DNA of 64,000 nt from Chitinophagaceae bacterium (GCA_023251255.1 JAHEZD010000010.1:35479-99478), one strand, 5' to 3'. Positions 52,587-61,462 are shown, counted from the first letter of the stretch. The notes: generated by a model from the letters alone, not told the origin. A program made the numbers and translations.

Positions 52587-53785
52587 ACACAAGCCCTGTC
52601 ATATCAGATGAAGTATTGCAGCAGGTAGAGACTGCGTTGTTGAAAGGAGAGCATTACATGGTCTACAATGGTTCGCTGTATTTCATAGGAAAAGAAGATG
52701 TCCACTTTTTTGATTCAGAAGATGCAGCGTATGCCTTTGTTGCAGACAACTTTAGCGACCATGATAACTTTCACGCCATTCATATTACTTCCATTGCTGA
52801 CGTGCTGAAGCGGATTCCTTATGGTGAAGAATTGCACAAACAGCTTGCTACTTATATCCCTACTGCGAAAACAGATTTCGATAAGAACCCGCTTTATGAT
52901 AAAGACGGTAATGCTTTCACTGATGCTTTGATCGATCATTCGGAGAAACAACAATTATTAAACAATAAAACAAATGTTATGAACACAGAAAATTTTGATT
53001 ACCTGAAGGATCAGGTAAAATACCTGGGATTCGGGGAAGGGCTGCAAAGCCAGTTGGAAAGAAAGATGAAGGAAGGGATGCCTGACTTCCAGTTGACAGC
53101 GAGCCATGAATTTGGCAAGGACAAGATGGAAGCTGTGCTGCATTTCAAGAAATCCGAAAAGCCCGACAGCGACCGTTACTTCTTCAACAAGTACGATGCA
53201 ACCTTGTTGAACGAAGACAAGAAACTCAGCCAAACTTTTTGGATCAACAACAAGGGGCAGAGCATCACGTTCAAGGAATCCTGCAACCTGCTGAACGGGC
53301 GTTGCGTGTTCAAGGAACTTACACCGAAAGAAGGACCTGCCTACAAGGCCTGGGTGCAACTGGACCCCACCAACAAGGATGACAATGGCAATGCCAAGAT
53401 GAAGCATTTCAACAGCAATTACGGATTCGATCCTGTTGAAGCGGTGAACCGTATCCCTTTAAAGGAACTGGCCTTCCCTGACCAGACACAAACACTCATT
53501 GCTTCACTGGAAAAAGGCAACCGTGTGGAAGCCACCTTATTGAAAGATGGCAAGGAACAAAAGGTGGGCATCGAAGCAAACCCGCAATTCAAGACACTTA
53601 ATCTATACGACAAGGAAGGGAAGAAACTGTTCATGCCTGCTGCCAAACAGGAGGTGAAATATGGGCAGGCACCTGCTGATCAAAAAAAAACGGAGAAGCA
53701 GGAACTGCTCACGAAGAAGACCCAAACGAACGGGCTGATTGAAAAGAAGGCGACCAAGAAAACAAGGGGACAAGCCCTTGCATAA
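52583..53785 (+). CDS. Hypothetical protein of Bacteroidota conjugative elements
   Basis: A 400-residue soluble protein overlapping TraN by 4 bases. An N-terminal region (about 1-110) is followed by a central part with FDYLKDQVKYLGFGEGLQSQLERKMKEGMPDFQLTASHEFGKDKMEAVLHF and SITFKESCNLLNGRCVFKEL, a pattern seen in DUF3945/DUF4099-type proteins carried by Bacteroidota mobile elements. The C-terminus is very basic (KKTEKQELLTKKTQTNGL). The function is unknown; a DNA-binding role is possible because of the basic tail. Confidence 0.68.
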   Translation: MNTSPVISDEVLQQVETALLKGEHYMVYNGSLYFIGKEDVHFFDSEDAAYAFVADNFSDHDNFHAIHITSIADVLKRIPYGEELHKQLATYIPTAKTDFDKNPLYDKDGNAFTDALIDHSEKQQLLNNKTNVMNTENFDYLKDQVKYLGFGEGLQSQLERKMKEGMPDFQLTASHEFGKDKMEAVLHFKKSEKPDSDRYFFNKYDATLLNEDKKLSQTFWINNKGQSITFKESCNLLNGRCVFKELTPKEGPAYKAWVQLDPTNKDDNGNAKMKHFNSNYGFDPVEAVNRIPLKELAFPDQTQTLIASLEKGNRVEATLLKDGKEQKVGIEANPQFKTLNLYDKEGKKLFMPAAKQEVKYGQAPADQKKTEKQELLTKKTQTNGLIEKKATKKTRGQALA

Positions 53786-53795
53786 ACCAGGAGTT

Positions 53796-54476
53796 ATGAA
53801 CGAAAAGAACATAGAGATGCTCAAAGCCCGGTTGGGATCGCTGGGCTTTGTTGAACATACCGAAGCGATGCTGCGGTGTGCTATCTGTTTTTTGCCACAG
53901 CAGTTCCAATTGGCTTTTTTACTCAATAGCGGCAAGGATTCCTGCCATTTCACTGTTCATTTTGTGAAAGGGGAAAAGGACCTGTATGATTGCCTGTACT
54001 ACCAGGCTGTTCTGCGTAAGGCTGTTGCTGTGCCTGATGAAATGAAGGAACTGGATATGCGTATGGAGGCGATTGACTGGAAGCAACTGGCAGCCTGTAA
54101 AGATGGTGGGAACATAAATGAAGCGATTGGTAAAGAAGCTTTGCAGGCTGCTTTGTTATTGGAGGAACTATCTTCTTTCCCGCAGGGGAATTTGTTGCAG
54201 TACAAGTATTGGGCAGGCACTGCATTGGAGGCTATCATTGATAGTGCAGGCCTTTTGAAGAACCAATACGAGATCAGCCAGCGCTTCTATTTCGTGGAGG
54301 ACCAACCACCCATTTCAGCAGATGAGGCAATGCGTTTTTTACAAAGCCGTTGGGCAGAGAAGCAGGCACAGGCCAAACAAAAACTCCTGCCGAAAAAGAC
54401 CGAGAGCAGTAACAGCAGTACGACCAAGCTGCTGCTAAAACGCAAGCGTAGGCAGACTGAACGTGGCAACCATTAA
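53796..54476 (+). CDS. Hypothetical protein downstream of tra genes
   Basis: A 226-residue soluble protein. I chose the ATG at 53796 (MNEKNIEMLKARLGSLGFVEHTEAML) 10 bases after the previous stop, instead of the in-frame start at 53739 inside the previous gene. The end is rich in Lys, Arg and Gln (KAKQKLLPKKTESSNSSTTKLLLKRKRRQT). No named family is recognised. It is probably a conjugative-element accessory gene. Confidence 0.65.
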   Translation: MNEKNIEMLKARLGSLGFVEHTEAMLRCAICFLPQQFQLAFLLNSGKDSCHFTVHFVKGEKDLYDCLYYQAVLRKAVAVPDEMKELDMRMEAIDWKQLAACKDGGNINEAIGKEALQAALLLEELSSFPQGNLLQYKYWAGTALEAIIDSAGLLKNQYEISQRFYFVEDQPPISADEAMRFLQSRWAEKQAQAKQKLLPKKTESSNSSTTKLLLKRKRRQTERGNH

Positions 54477-54489
54477 TTGAAATTGAAAC

Positions 54490-54765
54490 ATGAACCTGGC
54501 AGTATTTTATGAAACCATTGCGGAAGACCCACGCATCACCATCACGCACATCAGCTTGTATTTTGCTTTACTGAATGAGTGGCAAGTGAACGGTGAACCG
54601 ATGCTGTTTGAACTGGACAGGCAATCTATCATGAAGGCTGCTAAAATCAATTCACGGACAACCTATGATAAAACGATGCATGGCCTTCATGATTTTGGGT
54701 ACATACAATATGAACCTTTTTGTGGTTGTGGTAAAAGCAGGATGGTGTTCAGGAGATTGGAATGA
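54490..54765 (+). CDS. Small winged-helix-like DNA-binding protein
   Basis: A 91-residue protein whose middle part reads DRQSIMKAAKINSRTTYDKTMHGLHDFGYIQY, the look of a winged helix-turn-helix as in replication initiators and element-borne regulators. It ends CGCGKSRMVFRRLE. The exact function is unknown. The gene lies between the tra operon and a second small helix-turn-helix gene. Confidence 0.65.
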   Translation: MNLAVFYETIAEDPRITITHISLYFALLNEWQVNGEPMLFELDRQSIMKAAKINSRTTYDKTMHGLHDFGYIQYEPFCGCGKSRMVFRRLE

Positions 54766-54782
54766 CAATAAAAAAATGAACT

Positions 54783-55052
54783 ATGGGTATTGACATTGTA
54801 ACGAAAGATGATTTGCAGCTTTTCAGGACATTGTTATTGGGAGACCTGCGTGCATTGTTGCATGAGGCTGCAGGCAATAAACCAGAACCCGTTGAAGGGT
54901 ACAAGACGAAGCATGTGCGAAACATACTGGGATGCTCGGTGAACAAACTTGTTTCGTTGCGTATCACAAGGAAAATACGGGTGAAGAAAGTGGGCGGCAC
55001 TTTATACTATAACAAGGAGGATGTGAAGAAGCTGGTGCAGGAAGGGTATTGA
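54783..55052 (+). CDS. Excisionase-like helix-turn-helix protein
   Basis: An 89-residue protein. YKTKHVRNILGCSVNKLVSLRITRKIRVKKVGGTLYYNKEDVKKLVQEG is the MerR-like/excisionase helix-turn-helix pattern common in Bacteroidota mobile elements, where such proteins help excision or control transfer genes. No integrase is visible nearby. It ends 15 bases before the stop codon of a convergent gene. Confidence 0.8.
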   Translation: MGIDIVTKDDLQLFRTLLLGDLRALLHEAAGNKPEPVEGYKTKHVRNILGCSVNKLVSLRITRKIRVKKVGGTLYYNKEDVKKLVQEGY

Positions 55053-55067
55053 TGGGTAGCTTCTACT

Positions 55068-56189
55068 TTATTTGTAGCTCATGTAATTGTTAATAAAGCC
55101 ATACTTCATTTGCTCGTGCATGCTTACTGTAGCATGGATAAATGCCTTGTTCTCTTTTTCTGATTTGTCCTGCAACTTCAATATCGTTTTAAGATTGGCG
55201 ATCTGGAACTTATTGAACCCTTCAAGTGCTTCCTCAATTTCTTCCATTGTCTTGGTATGTACAAAATAGCAATACTTGCCCATCAGGCCCGTAAATATAT
55301 CGGAGACCTGTAGGTACATGTCATCCTTCGATTCATGGAAGGTATAGTTGGTCAAGATATTGCCGCCATACAATATTTCATATTCTTCTATCAGTAACTG
55401 TATTGTGTCTTCTTTATCGAAAATATGGCTGGACGCATAAAAGAGGAAAATCTGGTGCAAATAGAAGGGCAAGAAATTCTCCTGCAATATCCTATCCTCA
55501 TTATCCTGAACAAATACCAGCATACCATGCTGCCTTGCAGATACTAATAGTTGCATCAATGCATCCTTCCCAAATTCCATGTGTGCATCTTCTTCATGCT
55601 CATCATTCTGGATCATAGAAAGTAAACCATCAATAAAGGTGTTCACTTTTTCAGGTGGAATGTTAGGGTAATTACAATCAATGAACAGGGTGTGTGCTTC
55701 TTCATGATTTCGCTTCACCACTTCGTAAAGAACACTTTTGAGCAACTGCTCATAAGGAATCATTTCTTCCATCTTTGCCAGGGCAGAATCCACAATGTCA
55801 ACGAGTGCGTAGTAAAAGATATTGAGTACCGAAAAATGCGTGAACAGGTCACTTTCATAAAGCCAGTTAAGGAAGGTTGTCAGCTTGGGTGATTTGAGAC
55901 AATCTTCAAAATTCCCCTGTGCAATATTCTTCAATTTGACTTCCTTGGTACTTTTATCCAGTTTAAGGGCATCAAAGAGTTCCTGCAAATTGGCAGAGGA
56001 TTGTTGAAAACAAATACCCCCAAGTACGAAATTGAGATCAGTGGGTTGGTTGTAACCTTCTTCCTTCAGGTAGAACTTCCTGATATTATTGGTTTCGTCA
56101 TGGTAGAAAATATACCTTTTGTCTATATTCTTCAACCCGTGTAATTGGATTATGCTGTCCCTGATTTCCTTGTAATCTATTGTTGTCAT
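55068..56189 (-). CDS. DUF3800-like protein (predicted RNase H-fold nuclease)
   Basis: A 373-residue soluble protein. YIFYHDETNNIRKFYLKE near residue 30 has the Asp-Glu of the first strand of DUF3800, HTLFIDCNYPN the second strand and DMYLQVSDIFTGLMGKY (about residues 310-325) the last conserved Asp of the fold (LQVSD). DUF3800 proteins are widespread near mobile elements and in defence islands, with an RNase H-like fold, but their activity is unknown. It is the last gene of a minus-strand trio with the Ntn hydrolase-like and cyclase-like genes and lies 81 bases after them. Confidence 0.65.
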   Translation of the reverse strand: MTTIDYKEIRDSIIQLHGLKNIDKRYIFYHDETNNIRKFYLKEEGYNQPTDLNFVLGGICFQQSSANLQELFDALKLDKSTKEVKLKNIAQGNFEDCLKSPKLTTFLNWLYESDLFTHFSVLNIFYYALVDIVDSALAKMEEMIPYEQLLKSVLYEVVKRNHEEAHTLFIDCNYPNIPPEKVNTFIDGLLSMIQNDEHEEDAHMEFGKDALMQLLVSARQHGMLVFVQDNEDRILQENFLPFYLHQIFLFYASSHIFDKEDTIQLLIEEYEILYGGNILTNYTFHESKDDMYLQVSDIFTGLMGKYCYFVHTKTMEEIEEALEGFNKFQIANLKTILKLQDKSEKENKAFIHATVSMHEQMKYGFINNYMSYK

Positions 56190-56270
56190 AGTAAGCTGCT
56201 ATTTGACAATTTGTTTTGTATTGCCATGAAAGTAAGCCTATCTTAAAATTCATCAGATATGCATGTAGAA

Positions 56271-57143
56271 TTAAGATTCAACAGGCATTTGATCAATGAT
56301 TTCACTAATTGCTTTGTCAACATCGTAAATGCCACTTCCCATACCCCACGAAGGTCCATATGCTAAAGGGAATCGAAGCGGATCTAGTTTGTCACCGAAT
56401 GACAGCCCCCGGAAACAGTAGTTGCCATTAAAATGCACTGTGAGATATTTGCCTTCCCCATCTCCCCGAAGGCATGCAGCTTGGATATTGCCACCTACAT
56501 AACGGTTATTGTGGTCATTGACTGCGCTTTTCAAAGCACGTATGCAACTGATTTCTGCCGGTGCAAAGGATAGTATCTTATTATTAGCCCAGTTAACTAT
56601 TTTAATTTCTTCAAAAATTTTATCCCGTACTTGTTTTTCATTTGTCCCCATGACTGCGATCACATAGCCATTTTCTTCTTCCACTTCTTCGATTTGTGGA
56701 GGATTTTTTTTAAAGCATTGCATCTGCAATAACCTGATATTCTTATCATCATCAAAGAGCATAAAAAGAAAACCCATTTCCTTATCATAGGCATCTTGCC
56801 AGAAACTACTGATAGTATCTGTTATAAGACTGATTGTCTGTTCATAATTCAATTCCTCATAAATACCTTTAAGCGTTGATTCAAGATGTATCGCTGTGTG
56901 TAGCCCAAATGACACAGCTCCAGCAATGGAGATAACAATATCCCTTTTAGAGAACCTTGGTTGATTTATGACATATATCTTGATGCCGTGATCGTTTGTA
57001 TTTTTTATTTCCTTGTTGGATTGGCTGAGATAAATTCCATTTTCATTTTTGCGCTCACCTTCAACAGTAAGCCTTGAATCTGAAAGTGCAAAACCATGGG
57101 GATGTTCTCCTTTCTTGTTTATATAAGATATACAGAGTGTCAT
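56271..57143 (-). CDS. Proteasome-beta/HslV-like Ntn-hydrolase
   Basis: A 290-residue protein starting Met-Thr-Leu-Cys-Ile-Ser-Tyr. After removal of Met the N-terminal Thr would be the nucleophile. Asp22 in FALSDSRLTVEG fits the proteasome beta Asp17 in ADSR, and Lys55 in HGIKIYVIN fits Lys33. IVISIAGAVSFGLHTAIHLEST is the next conserved strand (SGxxAD-like). An insertion of about 20 residues lies between Asp and Lys. A remote proteasome fold is therefore likely, but catalysis is unproven. It lies 18 bases after a nucleotidyl-cyclase-like gene on the same strand, so a signal-controlled protease is conceivable. Confidence 0.6.
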   Translation of the reverse strand: MTLCISYINKKGEHPHGFALSDSRLTVEGERKNENGIYLSQSNKEIKNTNDHGIKIYVINQPRFSKRDIVISIAGAVSFGLHTAIHLESTLKGIYEELNYEQTISLITDTISSFWQDAYDKEMGFLFMLFDDDKNIRLLQMQCFKKNPPQIEEVEEENGYVIAVMGTNEKQVRDKIFEEIKIVNWANNKILSFAPAEISCIRALKSAVNDHNNRYVGGNIQAACLRGDGEGKYLTVHFNGNYCFRGLSFGDKLDPLRFPLAYGPSWGMGSGIYDVDKAISEIIDQMPVES

Positions 57144-57161
57144 GATAGTTTTTTAAATAGT

Positions 57162-58013
57162 TTAATCAACCAATAGCTTTTGTAATGATTGCTTATGCCT
57201 TGAATTATTCTCAATGTCCCAATAACTGGAACGCACCATTCGTATTGAGTCGATAAAAAGCATAACTGTCTGGTCGAAGTGCCTTTTTGCCTTACAGCCA
57301 GTAGGATACAAAGTTTTTATTTTTGTTAATGTATCGATACAATCATGTGGCTCGCTATCAAGTCTTGTAATAGGCCAGAGCATTTCATAAATATTAATTG
57401 GCTGGCCATTTTCATTGATACCATGATGCTTAAAATGATATGTCATTCTGATATTGTAGGGACTTACTTCAATACAGAAGCAAGGAAATTCAGTAATTGA
57501 CACCTGCAAAAGATTTAAATCTTCAAGCACTTCCGGGGAGATGATTACACGCATACCGGAAAGACCAGATTTTTCTGAAGTATTGTATGCCCTAGCAACT
57601 GCTGGCCCTATTGGATTGAGTTCTTTTGTGCCACTCACCATTGCACCGATATCGTTGAATTTGATAAGCCAGTCCTTCACTATTCCGCACCTAAGTAAGG
57701 GCGTTCTTTCTTCTATTTCTAAAAAATTGGAATAGAAGCCAAAAACATAATCGTAAACTGTTTTCACTGCAACCAATAGCGGTTCTGCTGCTGCACAGTC
57801 GAGATAAAAGCTATCGCTAAAAGAACGGATATAAATCTTGTTTTCGTACTGTTTGTTAACATCATTGATTACAAGCATGAATTGCGTGGCAAGGCTTGTG
57901 TATATGCTGTTCAGCATCTTCAGCTTATGTTGCGTTGTTGTGACTTCATCCAATACCAGGCTACCATAGCCAAGCAAGTCAATGAATGCACAATATCTTA
58001 TTTCTTCTCCCAT
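57162..58013 (-). CDS. Class III nucleotidyl-cyclase-like protein
   Basis: A 283-residue protein; I chose the ATG at 58013 (MGEEIRYCAFIDLLGY), as the upstream in-frame start adds 19 residues without family pattern. The marks are a metal-binding Asp12 in CAFIDLLGYGSL, a second Asp67 in RSFSDSFYL and IGPAVARAYNTSEKSG (135-150), similar to the VNxAxRLE helix but without the conserved Asn. The fold of a class III adenylate cyclase or diguanylate-type cyclase is plausible, as seen in defence cyclases such as PycC of Pycsar systems. It is the first gene of the minus-strand trio. Whether it makes a cyclic nucleotide is unknown. Confidence 0.65.
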   Translation of the reverse strand: MGEEIRYCAFIDLLGYGSLVLDEVTTTQHKLKMLNSIYTSLATQFMLVINDVNKQYENKIYIRSFSDSFYLDCAAAEPLLVAVKTVYDYVFGFYSNFLEIEERTPLLRCGIVKDWLIKFNDIGAMVSGTKELNPIGPAVARAYNTSEKSGLSGMRVIISPEVLEDLNLLQVSITEFPCFCIEVSPYNIRMTYHFKHHGINENGQPINIYEMLWPITRLDSEPHDCIDTLTKIKTLYPTGCKAKRHFDQTVMLFIDSIRMVRSSYWDIENNSRHKQSLQKLLVD

Positions 58014-58280
58014 TGTATTTTGTTTCACAAACAATGTAGAATGAAAACCTTGAATTAGACGAGAAACCAAACAGAAATTCTCAAAGTTTTCGTAAATTTG
58101 ATTTGTAAAGTTCTTTCACTTTTATCTGCTTTCGTGGGTTATTCATAAGTGTTAATCCAGGGAACTGATAATAATTGATACACCGTATATACAGGTAATT
58201 TCCACTCATGAGTAATCCTGTGAGTTGGAAATGATTGAAAAGATAAAATGCAATGGCGGCAAGGGTTTCAGAGGAAACAA

Positions 58281-58300
58281 CGAATCCTGTCCTCCCGACT
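58281..58300 (+). other. tRNA 3'-end-like fragment (possible attachment site)
   Basis: CGAATCCTGTCCTCCCGACT fits the T-loop, T-stem and acceptor 3' strand of a bacterial tRNA (C-G-A-A-T-C, CCTGT, CCTCCCG, A), but there is no matching 5' half (ACAGG or CGGGAGG) in front of it; instead a GTTTC/GAAAC mini-hairpin (58265-58278) is found. A copied tRNA end is the usual mark of an integration site of a mobile element. No second copy is visible in the window. Confidence 0.4.
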
Positions 58301-58303
58301 GCC

Positions 58304-58336
58304 AAAAAAGCTTGCTAGAAATAGCAAGCTTTTTTT
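58304..58336. terminator. Perfect 14-bp bidirectional terminator
   Basis: AAAAAAGCTTGCTA (58304-58317) pairs perfectly with TAGCAAGCTTTTTT around a GAAA tetraloop, giving a T-run on the plus strand and an A-run complement for the other. It lies just after the tRNA-like fragment and separates the trio from the metalloproteases. The rest of 58014-58582 holds no gene I can support. Confidence 0.85.
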
Positions 58337-58582
58337 ATGCTACCAATCTCAAATCAACAATCCTACATCATAAATCTTCTTCTAAGTGCCATTGGGTATT
58401 TTGCCCCAAAACAAAATAAAGCTTGTGTAAAAATCTTCCAGCAACTATCTTTCTTCCATACAAACAAACAAGCAGTTCTCTAAAACAAATACCCAACAAG
58501 GGGTATAGCTAAAATGGAACTTTGCCTGTTTATTTGAAACAAAAAAACATTTATTCAAAACCGAAATCTTAAAACGGATAAC

Positions 58583-59809
58583 ATGAAAGCAATTAAACTA
58601 AGCCTTGCACTGTTAGCAGTGCTGCTTATCTCCGAAAAAAGCTTCAGCCAGAAACAAAAAGTGAACCAGAAATATGGCTGCAGCAGCGAGGTACCCAAAA
58701 CGATGCAGGACCATCCCTCATTTATGGCAGACACCACAAATCCCAGGAGCCTTGCAGACAATTACTATCTCTGGGACAATGGCAAAACATTGTACATTAA
58801 ATTCCTAAGCGGTAGTGCGCAATTGCAGGAGAAAATAAAAGCCATTGCCAAGGAATGGGAGAAATACGCCAACATACACTTTGAGTTCGTAACAATAGGC
58901 ACTACGCATATACGCATCAATCTCGATGATAAAGGAGGCCACAACTCGCTGATTGGTACATTGGCAAACATGGCAGGGCAAAATGAAAAGACCATCAATT
59001 TCGATACCACCGATTTCAGGACCTATGCAGCTATGTACAGGACCGTTATCCATGAATTTGGGCATGCCATTGGTTTGCTGCATGAGCATTACAGCCCCAT
59101 CGCAGGAATCCCTTGGAACAAGGAAGTAGTATATGCTGAACTGAGAAGAACACAGGGCTGGGACAAGGAAACAGTAGATGTAAACCTGTTTCAGCAGTAT
59201 GCCCTGTCCTACACCAATGGTACCAAGTACGACCGTTACTCCATCATGCACTATCCGGTATTTGCAAGGTGGACAACCAATGGTTATAGCGTGGATTGGA
59301 ACAACCAATTGTCTGCTGGGGATATATACATAGTCGGACTGTTGTATCCTAAAAATGGGGATAGGGTAAATGAAGTGCCACGTTTCACTATTGAACATTA
59401 TACTAAAATGGAAATAGTCAAGAATACTGCCAAGCAAGGCTTCTCATTGTTCCCATCCTTTGATATCGTTACAAAAGGCAAACAGGGTGGTGTTTACTTC
59501 ATAGCATTCTTTTACGATAAGGATGGCAACCCCATCAAGAAGGAAACCGAATCCTATGCCATCAATAAATCGGCAGCAACCTTCAAGTACTTCACTATTG
59601 GCGCAGACAAGACCTTGTCGGCCAATAAGCAATCGCCAAATGATTTTGAACTCTTCATACCTTATTCGGAACTGCCCGTACCTGTTGGCAACAATACAAT
59701 AAGGGTGGAATTCAGGGCATACCTGCTCGATAAAAAAGAAGACGGAACATCCGAGATGAAAATGATTTACGCATCCAAACCCGTTTACTCAAGTTTCATC
59801 AAATCATAA
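58583..59809 (+). CDS. Secreted astacin-like (metzincin) zinc metalloprotease, copy 1
   Basis: A 408-residue protein with a signal peptide (1-22). The zinc-binding motif HEFGHAIGLLHE (His157, His161, His167 as ligands, Glu158 catalytic) is the HExxHxxGxxH of metzincins, and SIMHY (220-224) is the Met-turn, together the M12A/astacin pattern. The C-terminal part (about 250-408) is a beta-rich domain of unknown function. It lies 157 bases before a close paralogue and is the product of a tandem duplication. Confidence 0.88.
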   Translation: MKAIKLSLALLAVLLISEKSFSQKQKVNQKYGCSSEVPKTMQDHPSFMADTTNPRSLADNYYLWDNGKTLYIKFLSGSAQLQEKIKAIAKEWEKYANIHFEFVTIGTTHIRINLDDKGGHNSLIGTLANMAGQNEKTINFDTTDFRTYAAMYRTVIHEFGHAIGLLHEHYSPIAGIPWNKEVVYAELRRTQGWDKETVDVNLFQQYALSYTNGTKYDRYSIMHYPVFARWTTNGYSVDWNNQLSAGDIYIVGLLYPKNGDRVNEVPRFTIEHYTKMEIVKNTAKQGFSLFPSFDIVTKGKQGGVYFIAFFYDKDGNPIKKETESYAINKSAATFKYFTIGADKTLSANKQSPNDFELFIPYSELPVPVGNNTIRVEFRAYLLDKKEDGTSEMKMIYASKPVYSSFIKS

Positions 59810-59845
59810 CGAAGTTTTAGTTTTAGTTACAGTTACATGGTGATA

Positions 59846-59873
59846 GGGCCGCATGGGGATGCGGCCCTTTTTT
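59846..59873 (+). terminator. 9-bp perfect hairpin terminator
   Basis: GGGCCGCAT (59846-59854) pairs with ATGCGGCCC (59859-59867) around GGGG, followed by TTTTTT. It terminates the first metalloprotease gene so that the second one has its own transcript. Confidence 0.85.
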
Positions 59874-59966
59874 ACAAGTGCTTAGCCCAATATAAATACC
59901 CATTAGATGGTATGTTCAGCAGCTACTTTTTGACTACTCTTACATTGAATTTAAAACAACCCACAC

Positions 59967-61169
59967 ATGAAACTTTTACAGTACTGTTTATTGACTGCAT
60001 CAATAGCATTGGTAGTTACAAGCAATGCACAAACAAAGAAGCAGGATACGGATAAGAAAATTGGCTGTGTCACCATTGAACCTTTTGGGTTCAATGCTTT
60101 TGACACTGCAAACCCAAGGGGCCTGGCAGATAATTACTACCTCTGGGACAATGGCAAGACCCTAGTAGTGAAGTTCATGAACACTGGCAACAGTAAGTAC
60201 AAGGAACTGGTAAAGAAATACGCAAAGGAATGGGAGCAATATGCCAACCTCAAGTTCCAGTTCGTGGAAAGCGGCGATGCACAGATACGTGTGCTGCTAA
60301 CCAGTGGCGATGGTGGTGGCCATTATACACGGGGCTTGGGCATCCAATTGCTCAATTACCCCCAATCGGAATTCAACCTCCATTTGGACACTTCCGATTT
60401 TGTTAGCCCCGACGCAGCTTACAGGACCATCGTCCATGAATTTGGCCACGCCATTGGGTTGATGCACGAACACATGAGCCCGGTGTCCGGTGTTAAGTGG
60501 GACAAAACTGCAGTATATGCACGGTATAAATTATTGCAGGGCTGGAACAAGGAAATGGTAGATGCCCAGCTCTTTGTAAAGTACAATACATCCTATGCCA
60601 ACGGTACCAAGTACGATCCCAAATCAATCATGCACTATCCAATCTCACGTTGGGAAACAACCGATGGATACTATGTTGACTGGAATTCATCCATCTCCGA
60701 AGGTGACAAGAACATTGTGAAGGCCCTATATCCAAAAGGAACGAGGACCAATGAAGTGCCCCGCTTCTCCGTCACCAACTTTTCCAAAATGGACATTGAA
60801 AAAAGCAACGTTAAAAACGGCGTTTCCTTTTACCCATCCTTCACCATTTCCACGGCTGGCAAGGAAGGAAGGGTTATTTATTTAACGGTCTTCTATGATG
60901 AGGAAGGCAATCCCGTTTCAACCACCAGCAAGGATTTCAACTTTTCCGGTTTGGCTGCTACCAACAAGTCAACCGTATTATTGCCCGGACAGAAAATTGA
61001 AGTGAACAAAGGGAAACACGATCTGGAACTGTTTATCCCTTACAGCGAGATACCGCAGTCCATCAGCAACAAAAAAGTATCCGCAAGGTTCTTCGTATTC
61101 CTTACCGATAAGGAAGAGTTCAAGAAATTATACGTGTCTGATGCCGTTGCTTGCAACATGGTAAAATAA
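59967..61169 (+). CDS. Secreted astacin-like (metzincin) zinc metalloprotease, copy 2
   Basis: A 400-residue paralogue of the preceding gene, with signal peptide (1-21), zinc motif HEFGHAIGLMHE (His157, His161, His167) and Met-turn SIMHY (220-224) at exactly the same residue numbers as in copy 1. The stretch NPRGLADNYYLWDNGKTL near residue 50 is shared (copy 1: NPRSLADNYYLWDNGKTL). The C-terminal domain is also shared (FTISTAGKEGRVIYLTVFYDEEGNPV). Substrate is unknown. Confidence 0.88.
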   Translation: MKLLQYCLLTASIALVVTSNAQTKKQDTDKKIGCVTIEPFGFNAFDTANPRGLADNYYLWDNGKTLVVKFMNTGNSKYKELVKKYAKEWEQYANLKFQFVESGDAQIRVLLTSGDGGGHYTRGLGIQLLNYPQSEFNLHLDTSDFVSPDAAYRTIVHEFGHAIGLMHEHMSPVSGVKWDKTAVYARYKLLQGWNKEMVDAQLFVKYNTSYANGTKYDPKSIMHYPISRWETTDGYYVDWNSSISEGDKNIVKALYPKGTRTNEVPRFSVTNFSKMDIEKSNVKNGVSFYPSFTISTAGKEGRVIYLTVFYDEEGNPVSTTSKDFNFSGLAATNKSTVLLPGQKIEVNKGKHDLELFIPYSEIPQSISNKKVSARFFVFLTDKEEFKKLYVSDAVACNMVK

Positions 61170-61199
61170 CCATCTGCTGAAACATATAGACAGTTCCTA

Positions 61200-61232
61200 C
61201 AGCCCCTCCCCAGAAGAGGGGCTGTTTTTTTT
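61200..61232 (+). terminator. 9-bp hairpin terminator with T8 run
   Basis: CAGCCCCTC (61200-61208) pairs with GAGGGGCTG (61216-61224) around CCCAGAA and is followed by eight T. It closes the second metalloprotease gene. Confidence 0.88.
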
Positions 61233-61462
61233 GTCAATTCCTATTGTTACGGTAAACCCTGGCGGCAGTTTTTGCCCCGCCAACGGTTGCAAAGAAAATA
61301 GGTATGGTTGTTATACTTAAGCAGAACAACGCCCAATCTTTCAAAAAAAGCGTACCCCTCTTGTAACAATCCCCCATAACCTGCTACCAACAGTGCTAGG
61401 CATTCAAATTTGCTTGCATCTGCAAAAACTAACACTACATTTGAAATACAAACCATTTCCTT

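Noticed and set aside
58220..58300. Complete tRNA gene ending at 58300
   Set aside because: No 5' acceptor strand, D-arm or anticodon arm that would pair with the 3' part could be found.
58081..58305. 74-codon minus-strand ORF next to the cyclase-like gene
   Set aside because: It runs through the tRNA-like fragment, has no recognisable domain and no conserved start context.
58805..59437. 210-codon minus-strand ORF
   Set aside because: Antisense to the first metzincin gene, which has clear zinc and Met-turn motifs.
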